NCBI GenBank assembly: GCA_036925085.1
Contig: JAUPFP010000046.1
Coordinates: forward strand, 1,433,501 to 1,497,500
Reading direction: 5' to 3'
Source: Brachycybe producta
Taxonomy: Eukaryota; Arthropoda; Diplopoda; Playtdesmida; Andrognathidae
DNA length: 64,000 nt
Shown here: positions 46,345-58,065 of the stretch, piece by piece
How the letters are laid out: each line of letters begins with the position of its first letter
Position numbering within the stretch: position 1 is the first letter of the stretch
Position numbers and translations under genes: made by a program
The notes under the pieces: model-generated
The model's input: only the letters and a program-made list of their open reading frames with translations
Told to the model about the DNA's origin: nothing
Databases searched by the model: none

Positions 46345-46885
46345 TTCAGGATGAAATTTTAAAATGAAATTGAAAGTGTTTTAGAAACTAGAAGAGTAAA
46401 GTAAAGATTCAGTTAAGCCCCGTTTTCATGAGGATAGTTTTCACGATAGCAGTTGCTGTCATGAGAGCAGCAACTATCACGAGAACTATCATCGTGAAGA
46501 CCAACATGATAGTCACTATCACACTGTTACGATAGCACTATCACAACTATCTCGTTCGACTAGATAGTTGATAGTACTGTCGCAATATAGTAATAGTTGT
46601 TGAGTGACCGCTTCTAGGGAAATATCCACTTTGTAGGGAAATTTGGTTTCTGGAGGGAGAGAGAGGCAACACTGTTGTTGACTCAAACATATCTGCGAAG
46701 TGGACGTCACACTGTCACATGTGACAGAACTATCACGTTACTTCAAGACGTGTAGACAGTTTGCTATCGTGAGAGAGTGAACTATCGCAACTTTCATGAC
46801 AGCTACTCTCACGAAAGAAGTATCGCCACCGTGAAAACGACGCTTAACTCTTCTATAGTTTGGAAAACATGTTCAAATTCACGTT
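46345..46885. mobile_element. MITE A copy split by a TTAA-flanked element
   Basis: Left outer arm (GAAAGTGTTTTAGAAACTAG AAGAGTAAA) up to 46412; right outer arm (CTCTTCTATAGTTTGGAAAA C) from 46848. The split shows the order of insertion. Confidence 0.7.
46417..46843. mobile_element. 427 bp MITE flanked by TTAA duplications
   Basis: Ends GCCCCGTTTTCATGAGGATA and GTGAAAACGACGC, with TTAA at 46413-46416 and 46844-46847, the piggyBac/Kolobok-type target. The interior is a dense set of (A)CTATC(A) and GATAGT motifs in both orientations. Confidence 0.8.
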
Positions 46886-47582
46886 TTTACTTAGAAAAAA
46901 AAAAGGAGATTTTGTCCATTGGTCAGTGTTTGGAGTTTTCAGGCGTTGACAAGAAAAATACATCCTAATAAATGACCTTTCACCTGCCAAATCCCATAAG
47001 AGAGAGAATAGACCATAGGGGATGGGAGTGAAGGTTTTTTTGCTTCCTTCTCCATTGTGTGTTTGAATATTACGGACACAACACACAATGCGCGCAAAGT
47101 GTCCTTTTTGGCTGATTAATTTTGACAGTTTTCACCTGTCTTTGTGGTCAGTTTTTTCTCTCTATGTAATTAGTATAATATATACAACAAACACACATTC
47201 AATGCTAATGTCCCACCTATTTAGGTCTATCATTATCATCATTATTATAAGTTATCATATTTCCTATTTGTAGGGTGGACTATGGGTGGAGGTGTCTCTT
47301 TAGAGACTAGAATTGCCACCTCACTATTTATATTGTTGTTGTTTCACTTGGTAGAAACACATTTTATTTTTTTCTATTAAGCCACCTTGGGAAATTGTTT
47401 TTTTGTTGTTGGTCAGCATTAATTATGCAATTTGTGTTGAGACCCAACAATAATTTTTCATAACCAAAAATAACCCACTAAATGAGACTAGAATTTAGTT
47501 TCATTGTTTTTTTGGAACTGAACTTTGTTAACTTAAGTTGGTTTGAAAGTGTGAATACGGGGTGGGAGGGGGAGGGGGCCTC

Positions 47583-47870
47583 TCGAACTCTTCATTATTC
47601 TATTTCTGGTGCAAAATTAGGATAAATTTGAAAGTGTTTTAGAAACTAGAAGGGTAGCTCAATCACTTAGAGTGTTTTCATGTTTGATATCTTTCAAAAT
47701 AAACTTTTTATAATCAAGAATTTTAAAAAAAATGTCTGTTTAAAGTTGAGTCATTTACAAACTACCATAAAAAAGTTTATTTTGAACAATGAAATACTTT
47801 TAAATGATGTGAGCTACGCTACCCTTCTAGTTTCTAAAACACTTCCTAATTTATTTTTATTAAAGAATAA
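47583..47870. mobile_element. MITE A, full copy
   Basis: GAACTCTTCATTATTCTATT, GAAAGTGTTTTAGAAACTAG AAGGGTAGCTCAATCACTTA, GATATCTTTCAAAATAAACT; right arm CTACCCTTCTAGTTTCTAAA ACACTTCC. Confidence 0.85.
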
Positions 47871-49304
47871 TCAAGTTTGAAAATTAGTAATTTATTTGAA
47901 TAATTTCATTCTATTTTTCTGGCTAAAATATATGACAGAAAAAAAAGATGAAATTACATTTTTTTCTTTCTGCTAAGCGTAATTCCACGTTATCAACCAA
48001 TAGGAAGGCGTCCTTCAGATGCGTTATTCTTTATGGCTACTCTTGCCGTTCTTTCTCTCTCCTCTTCTATCCGTAAACGCGAACGAAAGCAGAAATATAT
48101 AGAAAAACATTTCTGATTTTAGATTTCTTTTTCCATTTTCTGTTTTTCCTTTTAAGATGATTTATGAACAAAGCTGATTAATCAATCTTTCTTCTAGTAT
48201 AATATGTGTGAGAATTCTCTTAAACGTGAATGAAAGCAGAAATATCTAAGCTGAAACTTCTGATTTTTTTTAAAAAAAAAAAAATTCTATTTTCTAATTT
48301 TTGTTTGCATTTTTTACGCATGTGTGATCCATGTCTCTTTTAATTTGTTGCTTTTTTAACCACTAGTTGCGCAGAGTTGTTATTCTCAAATGTATTTTTT
48401 TCATAAAACCCCACAAACAAATAACTACAAAATGAAGCATTAATTAGCAATGCAGATGTCACAAAAAATATGTTAATGATGCTTTGAATGAATGAATGAA
48501 TGAACAAAAAAAACTGGCATAAAATGTAATCATATCATATATATAGCCCTTAATTTATAATAATAATTTACTTGATATCTATGTGTATGGGTAACCATCA
48601 CCACCAAACACACACACACACTATACCTGTAATTAATCTAATTGCTTTTTTGGTCTGTGTATGTGTTTGTGTGTGTGAGGAGAATAGAGAGAATGAACAA
48701 AGAGTTAAGAGTGATATAATGCAATATACATTATTATTATTATTATTATATATACAGTGTTGGTTGGTGGTGTTGGGGGGGGGGTTCTATATATAATGTT
48801 GAATTGCTTTTCCATTTAATTCTGGAATTCATTTTGTAGGCACACACACACAAAATATGAGACTTAAAAAAAGGCGGATGTCTGTCTGTCTGTCTGTCTG
48901 TGTGTTTGTGGTGGTTATATTAAAAAAAATGGAGGTGATGAAGAGGAGGAGTAGAAGGGTGGTTAAGAAAAAAAAAGGGAAAAAGCACTTTTATTAATAG
49001 TTGAACCAACCACAAAAAATAGACGTGTTTTGTTGACAGGTAACCCCGATACACACACACACAAAAGTAATGAAAACATATCTGAAAAAAAAGCAAAAAG
49101 ACGAAATATACACAACGTTTATATACAGCTAGAGAAAGGTAAGAGAAAAAAAACCCACACACTTAACACACAAGACCACTTTTTGTGGTCTGATTTCAAG
49201 ATGAAGTCGGATTGTCGCTCAGACCAACCACCACCTGCAATTTCGTTTTGTAGTCGAAATCGACCACCAAAAAAGTGGTCTGTGTGTCACGGGGCCTAAA
49301 ACTC
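47871..49304. other. Gene-free stretch rich in CA/TG and TCTG runs
   Basis: No gene seen. (TCTG)n at 48880-48902, CA/TG runs near 48608 and 48660, ATT run at 48730-48748. ORFs here are translations of these runs. Confidence 0.45.
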
Positions 49305-49338
49305 TCTTGTTTATTGTGTCTTTCAGGCGCAAAATGAA

Positions 49339-49544
49339 TAGGCAATTAGAAAACGGGATGAACAGAAGTTGGCTCCGCCTTTCTTATGACGAACGGCAAC
49401 TTCTAATTTGTTTGTTTTTGTGGTTCGACGTTGGAAAGAGCGGAGCTTGTGACGACAGACTACATAACCAACCAATTAGAAGTTGTCGGTCGTCATAACA
49501 AGGGCGGAGCCAACTTCTGTTCATCCCGTTTTCTAATTGCCTGT
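49339..49544. mobile_element. Mutator-like hairpin MITE with ~10 bp target duplication
   Basis: GGCAATTAGAAAACGGGATG AACAGAAGTTGGCTCCGCC is mirrored at the right end by the exact complement ending CCCGTTTTCTAATTGCC; arms of 60-70 bp. GCAAAATGAA occurs at 49329-49338 and 49545-49554 and looks like a 10 bp target duplication of MITE A sequence. Confidence 0.75.
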
Positions 49545-49717
49545 GCAAAATGAAGGGGGAAACTTGAAACTGGAAGGGTAGTTCAATAATTTAAGGGTAT
49601 TTTCACGGTTGACATCTGTTTGAAAATGAGACAACTTTAAGCAGATGATGATATTTTTTTAATGTTTGCCTATAAATGGTCATTGTAAAGAAAAAAATAT
49701 CAACAAGAAAAATCCCT

Positions 49718-49921
49718 TAAAGTGGCGATCACTTTGGCAATATTTAAAGGCAAAAAAGATTTCATTGCAATGTGTCCTTGAACTAATTGCCAAAATGTGT
49801 TCAATTGCGAGACTTGAAAGTGGTTTCTTGTAGAGACGACCATCTAACAGAAAATGCTGAAATTCGTTTTTTGTGTGCAATATTTGACTTATTCCTTTTG
49901 CACACGACGGAATCGACTGAT
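49718..49921. repeat. GTGGCGATCAC repeat, copy 2
   Basis: AAGTGGCGATCACTTTGGCA ATATTTAAAG and TGCAATGTGTCCTTGAACTA match 23388-23600 in order. It interrupts a MITE A arm, so it is a mobile unit. Confidence 0.6.
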
Positions 49922-50633
49922 TATAAGCTATCCTTCTAGTTTCTAAAACACTCTTGATTTTGCACTTTGAAATAGAAGCCTCAAATGCAGAAAAATGGCG
50001 GAATTGAAAATAGAATTTATTTGAATTGAAAGAAAAAACAATTTAAATATTTTCAATGGGTTTTTTTTCTGTCTACTTTCTTCTGCCAAGTAAATAGAAT
50101 TGAATTATTTAAATTTTATTTTCATTTTATTTCTGCATGTGGGATCTTGACGTGAGTGAGAAAACACAGAAAGATAGATAGATAGAGAGAAACACATAAT
50201 GAGTGAAAGAAAAAACATACACAGGTGTCACACCTGTAATATGCAAATGTACCAGTTGTACACTAAAGATAATTGTTCACGTAAAAAACTACTTTTGTTT
50301 GGTACTTTTTGAAAAAAGTTGACGCCCCTTTTCCCCTTCTACTTTGTCCCCCCTCACTCGAACCACCCCTCACTCCCTCCCCCCATCTCTCATTCACCTT
50401 TTTTTTCCAACTGAAAAAAGGTGTCAACGTATAATATTCAGCGAAATTTTTTTGTTAACATTTCATTTACTTATTATTGTTATTATATTAATATGAAAAT
50501 TATATACAGTGTGTGTTCATATAAGATGAATTCATACAAATAAAATATAGTTGACTTTTTTCAAAAATTGACTTACAAAGAAGTGTTAATTTATATTAAC
50601 TAGAATAACGACAAAAATGTAACTCAGTTAATA

Positions 50634-51062
50634 TTAGGTTGGTAGGAAAGTAATTGCGGTTTTTGTTTTCTCAGCTAATAACGAAATTTATGGATTAATA
50701 TTTAACTTTATTAATCGAAATAAGCTCAATTATAGAATTGACACAGTTTTGACAGTTAATTACAAGTTTATTTATTCCGTTGATGGTGTTAAATTTCGGA
50801 GTTGATAAAATCTCGAAATGCATCATTTTTGACAGCAGCTACCGTTGTTGAAGATGTTTGTGTCTTGTCTATTTTCAATTCAATAGCCTAAATTGTAAAC
50901 ACAATTAACAATAAAACCAAAGTTAATATTACTAAAATACAGACGGCAAAATGCACTTTCAGATGATGTTAACACAAACCCACAACTACACTTAACTTTG
51001 AAAACAATTCGAGATTCAACTGCAGTAAACAAGAACCGCAATTATTTTCCTACCAACCTAAT
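50634..51062. mobile_element. Full-length mariner-type MITE
   Basis: TTAGGTTGGTAGGAAAGTAA TTGCGGTTTTTG at the left and the complement CCGCAATTATTTTCCTACCA ACCTAA at the right, flanked by TA (50632-50633, 51063-51064). The TTAGGTTGG...TTGCGG end is typical of mariner elements. 429 bp, no transposase. Confidence 0.85.
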
Positions 51063-52149
51063 AACAAATTGTTAATGACGTTTCGACTGCGAATAGTGAA
51101 AAGTCGAAAGTGGTTGCAATGTATTTTCTATGGAAAGACTCATAAGTGGTCAGGTTTTGACGACAACTTAACTTCATTTTTTATTGTTGTCAAAAAGTGG
51201 TTCACCAAGTGGTATTGTGTGTTTTTCCCAAGAAGATAATTTCTGAAATGTTTGTTTTTGAGCATAAATATATATTACACACCCTGTATAATATGTGTTG
51301 ACATCTCGTGGTGTTTTAGGTTGAAACACGTTGACAAACACACAAAATTTGTTGGTGTTTTTCAATTCTATTAAAAGTGAATACAAATATTTGTATACAA
51401 GATTAAAAGCGACACCTGAAAGAAGAAAAAAAAAACCCTAGAAATGATGACGTTATTTTTCATATACCTTTTAATATTTGTGTATTTTTCAGGGGGAGTG
51501 AAAAAGTTTAGTTTAATAAAGGAGGTGATTTCTAGTCTCCTCCTCCGCCTATCTTCACTTTATGGCGCTTATAGAAGTCTTCTAGTCTTTAAACTCCACC
51601 TTCTCAATTACACCTAAGTGAATGTCAATTTGAAAAAAAAGGGGTGGGAGAAGGAGGATTTAAATAGAAGAAAAAAAAACTTGTTTGAAGTCTTATCTTT
51701 CTATTTATATATGTATTTAAGTGTATACTAGAAAGAGCTCTTATATTGTTGTTATACATGAATATCCATTTGCTAGAAATATTGTCAGGAGAATTCATGT
51801 TTTTACTACATTATATGATCAACCATCATATTATATATTTAATATTTCTTAAATTGTGTCTAAACATTTAACTGTTACGACCCTAAAGCCCCCTTTATAT
51901 TTCATTTTTTCTAGTTTTTATCCGCCTACAGAGAAAGAAGAAGAAAAAATTATTACTTTAACTTGCAAACACTTTTTTCATCTTTATATTCATTTCATAT
52001 AAACACAAAAAAAGAAACGGTATAAAATGCATTATTGTGAAGGTTACATTGGTAACCAACGAATGGCTCAGGTGGAATTTCAGGCACTTGAAGCCTATTC
52101 ATAGGCCTCGAGTTACCTTTAAGGTGATGGTTGTTTTTAACGTTTGAAA
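51063..52149. other. Gene-free AT-rich stretch
   Basis: Nothing coding. ACACCCTGTATAAT at 51279 is another CAGGGTGT-type end. Confidence 0.4.
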
Positions 52150-52440
52150 AAAAAAACACCGCTCGAATTCTGATTAATTCTATCTTTCAGGTTTGAAAAT
52201 CAAGAGAAACTTGAAAGTGTGTTAGAAACTAGAAGGGTAGCTTCATTTCCATATTTATATCTTTTAAAATAAGCTTTTTTTGTCACTTTGAAAAGGACCC
52301 AACTTTAAAATGAATTTTTTTAAATGTTTTTCTATATAAAAAAGTTTATTTTGAAAGATATCAATATGAAAATACTGGAGCTAATGGAGCTACACTTCTA
52401 GTTTCTAAAACATTTTCTCTAGTTTTTTTAACGCGGATCA
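52150..52440. mobile_element. MITE A, full copy
   Basis: CTCGAATTCTGATTAATTCT, AAAGTGTGTTAGAAACTAGA AGGGTAGC; right arm TTTATTTTGAAAGATATCAA and CTACACTTCTAGTTTCTAAA. Confidence 0.8.
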
Positions 52441-53157
52441 TTTCTAAATTCTAGTTTCTAAACAATTTTCACCTTTTTTTTCTGCTTATTTTCTGCCTAA
52501 GAAGTTGAATGAACTTTTAACCTAGATCACACATAGTATGAAAAAAGTAGAGAACCATAAAGTTTCAGCTAGATTTCTGTTCCTTTGTGTCTTCTAGTTT
52601 TTAAAACATTTTCAAGGGACAAAATAACCCCGAATTCAAAGGTCATATTTACATTTAAAAACCAACTGCAGAAAGAGGGCGTATTTTTGTCTTTCAAAAT
52701 AAACTACATAATTAAAATTTTTCATTATAGAAAATCGTTAAAACAAATGTTGATATTATAAACGTTGTTTAAAATAAAGTTAAGCTTAAACCAGAATGAT
52801 GCAAGACAATACTTTCCATAGTAAATCTATGGAATTTTTTTTAAGTTTAGCTTTAGTTTTCACTTTGGCCTAAACTGGTAAACACAAGCCAAAGAAATGG
52901 AAGAAATGTAAATTAGTGTGGCCCTTTGAAGGTGAAATGTTGGCCACCGTTAAATACATTGGGGGTAGCTATTAGCCCCTACAATATTCAGGATTGGCAT
53001 CTTATTATTGCTTATTTAATTAAGTCTATGGCTGCCATTTAGAAATTGAGCTATGAGAGAAGATACTTAACATTTTTTTCTGCTTCTTCTTCTTCTTCTG
53101 CCTTTTCTGTCTGTCTGTCTGTCTGTTTATATTTACATACATTTTAACAGAAGTAAT

Positions 53158-53210
<53 letters not shown>

Positions 53211-53609
53211 ATTCAAACAGAAATATTACTTTTATAATATTTAAAAGAAATGGTTATTAAATTAAGATTTCTGATGTCCCTTTTTTGTTTTAAAAAAATA
53301 GTAATAATGATAATTATTAATTAGTAGAAAGAACTTTTATAGTTTTTAGTTTGAAATAGAAGAGATAGAGGGAGAGAGAGAGAGAGAGAGAGAAAGAACC
53401 CCTGAACGATGGCAATCACGGCTAACATCAGTGTATACAGGGTTTTGTTAAAAGTTTAAATGTTTTCAAGGGGACTTTCTAGGTATATGGTGACCTTTGT
53501 GAAGGTTCAAAGGTAAAAGCGGCCATGTTTGTTTTTCAGGTGATAATTGTTGATTACAGGGGTGTCTATGAATGGTGGTGATTTGTGGAAAACGTACTTT
53601 TTTGTAGTA
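52441..53609. other. Gene-free stretch with microsatellites
   Basis: (TCTG)n at 53108-53127, (CT)n at 53167-53210, (GA)n at 53370-53393. No coding support. Confidence 0.45.
53167..53210. repeat. (CT)n microsatellite
   Basis: About 44 bp of CT with one TTTC break near the end. Confidence 0.95.
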
Positions 53610-54122
53610 AGTGAGTGAGAGAGATAATGCACTAAATACAATGAGATAAAGAAAACACATACATTGAGATAGAGAAAACATGAATTGTATGATAGAGAAA
53701 ATGTACGCACACATAAAGTGAGATAAAATGTACACAAACACAGTGAGATAACACACGAACATAGTGAGATAATTCAACATTATACAAACACAATGAGATA
53801 AGAGGAAACACACACACACAGTGAGATAAAGCAAAAGGGGTACAAACATAATGAGAACATTTAATAGCACACTGACATAGTGAGATAAACTGCACACTCG
53901 AACACAACGAGATAAGTGGAAAACACACACAGTGAGATAATGGAAAAAGGGGTACAAACATAGTGAGATAATTTAACATTACACAAATACAATGAAATAA
54001 CAGGTAACAGGTAACAAAGACAAAATGAGATAAAGGAAAAGGGGGGTACAAACATAGTGAGATAATTTAATAGCACAAAGACAACAGTGAGATAAAGAGG
54101 AAACGCACAAAGTGAGATAGAA
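53610..54122. repeat. Higher-order minisatellite based on (A/C)A(T/C)AGTGAGATAA
   Basis: The core AGTGAGATAA or AATGAGATAA recurs about twenty times at roughly 20-35 bp spacing, separated by CACA-rich spacers. A larger unit, which begins ACAAACATA(G/A)TGAGA and ends AAAAGGGGTAC, repeats at about 53757, 53841, 53955 and 54049 (periods near 84, 114 and 94 bp). ORFs on the minus strand are just this repeat translated. Confidence 0.85.
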
Positions 54123-54153
54123 GAAACAAATATGGATAGAGAAATAGATATAC

Positions 54154-54156
<3 letters not shown>

Positions 54157-54203
<47 letters not shown>
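54157..54203. repeat. (GA)n microsatellite
   Basis: About 47 bp, at the end of the minisatellite block. Confidence 0.95.
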
Positions 54204-54206
<3 letters not shown>

Positions 54207-55056
54207 GAATAAGAGCTAATATTGGTTTTTTGTTGTTGTTGGATGTCATACAAATTAGAAATCAATTATGATGAAAATGGATACTCTTCTTCTTACCCAC
54301 AATTCAATTCAAATTATGAGATATAGGAGGGAAGGGAAAAGGAGGTTTTTGATGGGATATCCTGTTTCTTGATGTGTTTTTTTGCCCTTTTCTACTTTTG
54401 TATTTGTGAACAAATAAAAAAGACTTGTTAGTCAATAAATCAACAAGTACAAAATGTGGTTAGGTTTGAAATTTTCTCATCATTTTCTCTCTCTCTCTCT
54501 CTCTCTCTCTTATTACTTTTTTTTGTTATGATTGTAATAGGTTTTTAGATCTTCGATATTCAATTGAAATTAGTAGAGAGAAAGGGGGGGCGGGGGTTAG
54601 GAGGAAGGGGGCGAGAGATGGTTTTTAGGGTCCTAATATTTTTTGGAAGATAATTCTCTGTGTATGTGTGGGTGTGAGAAAAAGTGTGAAACTGAATATT
54701 CTTAGCGTGAACTATAAGAGTATCAAATATCAATCAATATCGAAAATGTTATCGATCTTTTTTTTTTTTGATTGATTTAATGGCGCTTTTTTTTTTCTTT
54801 CGTTGTTTTAAGTAATTTTTTGATTCAGATTAAAAAAAAACTTCAACTTTTGAACCCTCTAAGAAGGGTTCCAACATAGAGAAATACCTGGTTATATTGA
54901 ATACTGGATTTTCTATTGTTGTGTGTAATCCTTCTTAAAGGGTTGGAGTTTGAAGTTCAAGTTGCTCAGGTTTTCTTCTTGAATTTGGACCTCAGGCATT
55001 TTTCCGCTCTTTTATTTAACGGAGCTCTTTTATTTTTCAGTTACTTTTTGAGAGTA

Positions 55057-55059
<3 letters not shown>
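54204..55059. other. Gene-free stretch
   Basis: (CT)n at 54487-54511 and poly-T tracts only; an AACCCTCTAAGAAGGGTT inverted motif at 54862-54879 pairs with AAAGGGTTGGAGTT at 54937. Confidence 0.4.

Positions 55060-55095
<36 letters not shown>
55060..55095. repeat. (GA)n microsatellite
   Basis: About 36 bp, abutting the left side of a MITE A copy. Confidence 0.95.
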
Positions 55096-55102
<7 letters not shown>

Positions 55103-55105
55103 TAT

Positions 55106-55365
55106 GAGAAAGTGTTTTAAAAACTAGAAGGGTAGCGCAATCACTTAAGATCACTTTTCATGTTGATATTATTTTTAAAAATAAACTTTTTATGTCAGTT
55201 TGAAAAATAACCCAGCTTTTTTTTTAAATTTGACAGTACATTTTATTGTTTTATGAATGAAAAGTTAATTTTGAAAGATAGTAATCCAGCTACCACATGT
55301 TCTAGTTTCTAACACAGTTTCAATTTCTTCTCTTCTGAAACTTGTGGAGAATAATCAGAGTTTGA
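55106..55365. mobile_element. MITE A, full copy
   Basis: GAAAGTGTTTTAAAAACTAG AAGGGTAGCGCAATCACTTA; right arm worn (GTTCTAGTTTCTAACACAGT). Confidence 0.75.
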
Positions 55366-55708
55366 AAGAAAAAAATCAGCTAAAACATCTTAATTGAGTA
55401 AATTTACGAGATTACCGAATCGAGCTGATTTTACACACATTGTCTAGTAATTGTGCAAAAATGACTGATATTTTCACTTTGACTGTGGGAAGTTGGATTG
55501 TAATTGTGTGTCTCTCTCTCTTTCTCTCTGAAAGTTAATTGGTTTCTTAGGGACTTTCTCCTCCTCCTCCTCCTCCTCACCAATATTTACTATTATCTTA
55601 AAGATTGAATGAGGTTAAGGTGGGGTGTAAAAGGGGGTTGAAGAGGAGGCTAACTTAGAAAAGATCAAATCTTCTTGTCTTTTCTAGTTTTTTGTTGTGA
55701 TAATCTTT

Positions 55709-55736
55709 GAAGAAGAAGAAGAAGAAGAAGAAGAAG
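55709..55736. repeat. (GAA)n microsatellite
   Basis: About nine GAA units. Confidence 0.9.
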
Positions 55737-55886
55737 ACTTGTTGTTATTCTTTACCTTCTTCACACTTTCATCATTATATTATCCTAACATAATGTGGTA
55801 GAAAATATAGTTATTAAAAAACCACATTAGAATAGCTCAGATTTCTAGGTGAAATAGCTACATCATATATATAGCACTGTGATATG

Positions 55887-55990
55887 GGTCGTACTCTTAA
55901 TTATTGCTAAGTCAAAGCTAGTACTAAACTCATAAACGTTTATATTGAAAGTTTGAGTTTAGCGCTAGCTTTGACTTAAATAATACGACC
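55887..55990. mobile_element. 104 bp palindromic element with GGTCGTA ends
   Basis: GGTCGTACTCTTAATTATTG CTAAGTCAAAGCTAG is mirrored by CTAGCTTTGACTTAAATAAT ACGACC, with CTAAACTCA/TGAGTTTAG inside. It abuts a MITE A copy. Confidence 0.75.
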
Positions 55991-56274
55991 TTTAAACTTT
56001 CAAAAGTTTTTAAGAAACTAGAAGAGTAAATTATTTACATGAAATCGAATGAATATTGGGTTTTCATGTTTATATATTTCAAAATAAGCTTTATTTATAA
56101 ACAAATAGTAAAAAAAATACGGTCTGCTTAAATTTGGATAATTTTCAGATTGACATAAAAAGCTTATTTTGAAAGATACCAAAATGAAAAATACCGTTAA
56201 GTAATTGAGAGCTACCCTTCTAGTTTCTAAAACACTTTCAAGTTTCTCTTTATTTTGCTCTTCTGAAAAGACAG
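55991..56274. mobile_element. MITE A, full copy
   Basis: AGTTTTTAAGAAACTAGAAG AGTAAAT; right arm GCTTATTTTGAAAGATACCA and GAGCTACCCTTCTAGTTTCT AAAACACTTTCAAG. Confidence 0.8.
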
Positions 56275-56305
56275 GTACGCGTTAACACTTTTAAAACTGG
56301 TGGCG

Positions 56306-56399
56306 CTGAATAAGCGCCAAATTGAACAAACGCCAAACTGAATAACCACAAATTTAAAGTGAAACTTAAATAAAAGCCAAAAATTTGGCGCCTATTCAG
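56306..56399. mobile_element. Short MITE with CTGAATAAGCGCCAAA ends, copy 2
   Basis: CTGAATAAGCGCCAAATTGA ACAAACGCCAAACTGAATAA on the left, AATTTGGCGCCTATTCAG on the right. Confidence 0.75.
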
Positions 56400-57183
56400 G
56401 GATTCAATCTATTAAGAGATTCAAGCTGAAAAAACCTCTCTTGTTTTAAAGGTGTATAGCAGCTGTTTCTTCTAGAAAACTGAACGAATCTAAGCTGAGT
56501 ATTTGGAAGGAGCCAGTTTTTCCTTTTTCTCTATATTTACTCTTATTATATCCAATGTATCTTATCTTGATATGTTGTTGTCTATGAGAAAGTGTATTAT
56601 TTCTTAAGACACAACACCGATTCTTATCATCATCATCATCATCATCACGTCTAATATTAGAAGAAGAAGAAGAAAAGTTAGTTAAAGCTTTGTAAGGAGA
56701 GAAGAAGAGCTTAAAACGTGTCTGGCTTACGTGATATTCTTACAACACAAAGTGAAAAAAGACCCAATCAAATTAGGGTTTTCTTTCAAGACTTTTTCTT
56801 TTTTTTTTAGTCCCTATCGCTTTCAGCTTCTTCTTTTTATATATTTCTCTGCTTTATTTTCAGCTCGTCTCCTTTCAGCTCCCTTAATTCAGTGATTATC
56901 TCTGAAAATATCCTCCTCCTCCAGGTCCTCCTGTCAAAAGGATTTATTATTTTAACACAAAGATGGAAGAATTGGATCTTCTTTTGAAGTAAAAACTAAA
57001 TTAGAAAAAAAAGGATCCTTCTTTTAGTTTATTTTTTGTGTATCAGGTGTCACTGTGTGTGTCTGACACACTTTGTGTCAGATGTCTCTTTCTGTGTTGA
57101 TGATATTTTTCAAGGTGATATCTGAAACAAAACAATTTAAGAATATTTTATGAACCAGCTTTCATAAGTGGCGCAACACTTAG
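56400..57183. other. Gene-free stretch
   Basis: CAT run at 56628-56646, GAA run at 56661-56674, and GTGTCTGACACACTTTGTGT CAGA at 57059-57082, a short palindrome. No gene. Confidence 0.4.
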
Positions 57184-57439
57184 GAGAAATAGAAAATGTG
57201 TTAGAAACTAGAAGGAGTAGCTGAATCACTTAATAATAGGTATTTTCACGATTGATATCTTTCAAAATAAACTTTTTACATAGACAAAAGTTAACAAAAT
57301 ATTTTCTGCTTAAAGTTGAGTAATAAAAGACATAAAAAGTTTATTTTAAAAGATATTAACATGAAAATAATAAGTAATTGAGAGATACCCTTCTAGTTTT
57401 TAATACGTTGCCATGTTTTTTTCTCTTAATTTTGCACCA
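57184..57439. mobile_element. MITE A, full copy (first of a tandem pair)
   Basis: AATGTGTTAGAAACTAGAAG GAGTAGCTGAATCACTTAAT to GATACCCTTCTAGTTTTTAA. Confidence 0.8.
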
Positions 57440-57690
57440 TGTTAGAAACTAGAAGGGGTAGCTGAATCACTTGAAAAGGTATTTTCACGATTGATATCTT
57501 TCAAAATAAACTTTTTATATAACCAAAAAATTACAAATTAACATACAAGTATGCTTAAAGTTGGTCATTTTCAATTATAAAAAGCTCATTTTGAAAGATA
57601 TCAACATGAAAAATGACTGAGAGCTACCTTTCTAGTTTCTAAAACACTTTCAAGTTTCTTCGTTTCATTTTTCACCTGAGAAATAATCAA
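57440..57690. mobile_element. MITE A, full copy (second of a tandem pair)
   Basis: Follows directly: TGTTAGAAACTAGAAGGGGT AGCTGAATCACTTGAAAAGG to CTACCTTTCTAGTTTCTAAA ACACTTTCAAG. A further left-half scrap follows at 57705-57750. Confidence 0.8.
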
Positions 57691-58065
57691 AAGAGTTCGA
57701 CCTTAATTGTATTTTGATGTCGATATTTTTCAAAATAAACTTTTATCATCAAGTGGTATCCATCGTTGGATATATTGGTGCAAATATCGTATTTTTTACT
57801 TCTCTCCTTTAAAAAAAAAAGCATTACAATTTAGTAAATTTGAAGCACTTTCAGGTTTCTCTTTTATGTATGACAATGTTGTCATTGTTAATACATAAGA
57901 AGACATCGGAGTTTTTTCTTTCTTTTCTAATGCAGTTGACGACCTCCCATAAAAGTACTACACCTTCCTACCGTCAAAGTGGAAAGTTTGTTATTCTGCA
58001 CAAATACTAGACAGTATACGAAACTAGCAATTTTCACAATTTTGTTATTTTATTAATTTAAAATA

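Larger units (their letters stand above)
49310..49960. mobile_element. MITE A copy with two separate insertions
   Basis: Pieces of one copy: 49310-49338 (TGTCTTTCAGGCGCAAAATG), 49545-49717 (GCAAAATGAAG, GAAACTGGAAGGGTAGTTCA and the inner arms) and 49922-49960 (AAGCTATCCTTCTAGTTTCT AAAACACT). The gaps hold the elements at 49339-49544 and 49718-49921. Confidence 0.75.

Noticed and set aside
53466-54265. Overlapping 130-160 codon ORFs on the minus strand rich in SLSHCVC
   Set aside because: They are translations of the AGTGAGATAA minisatellite and the GA microsatellite in several frames.
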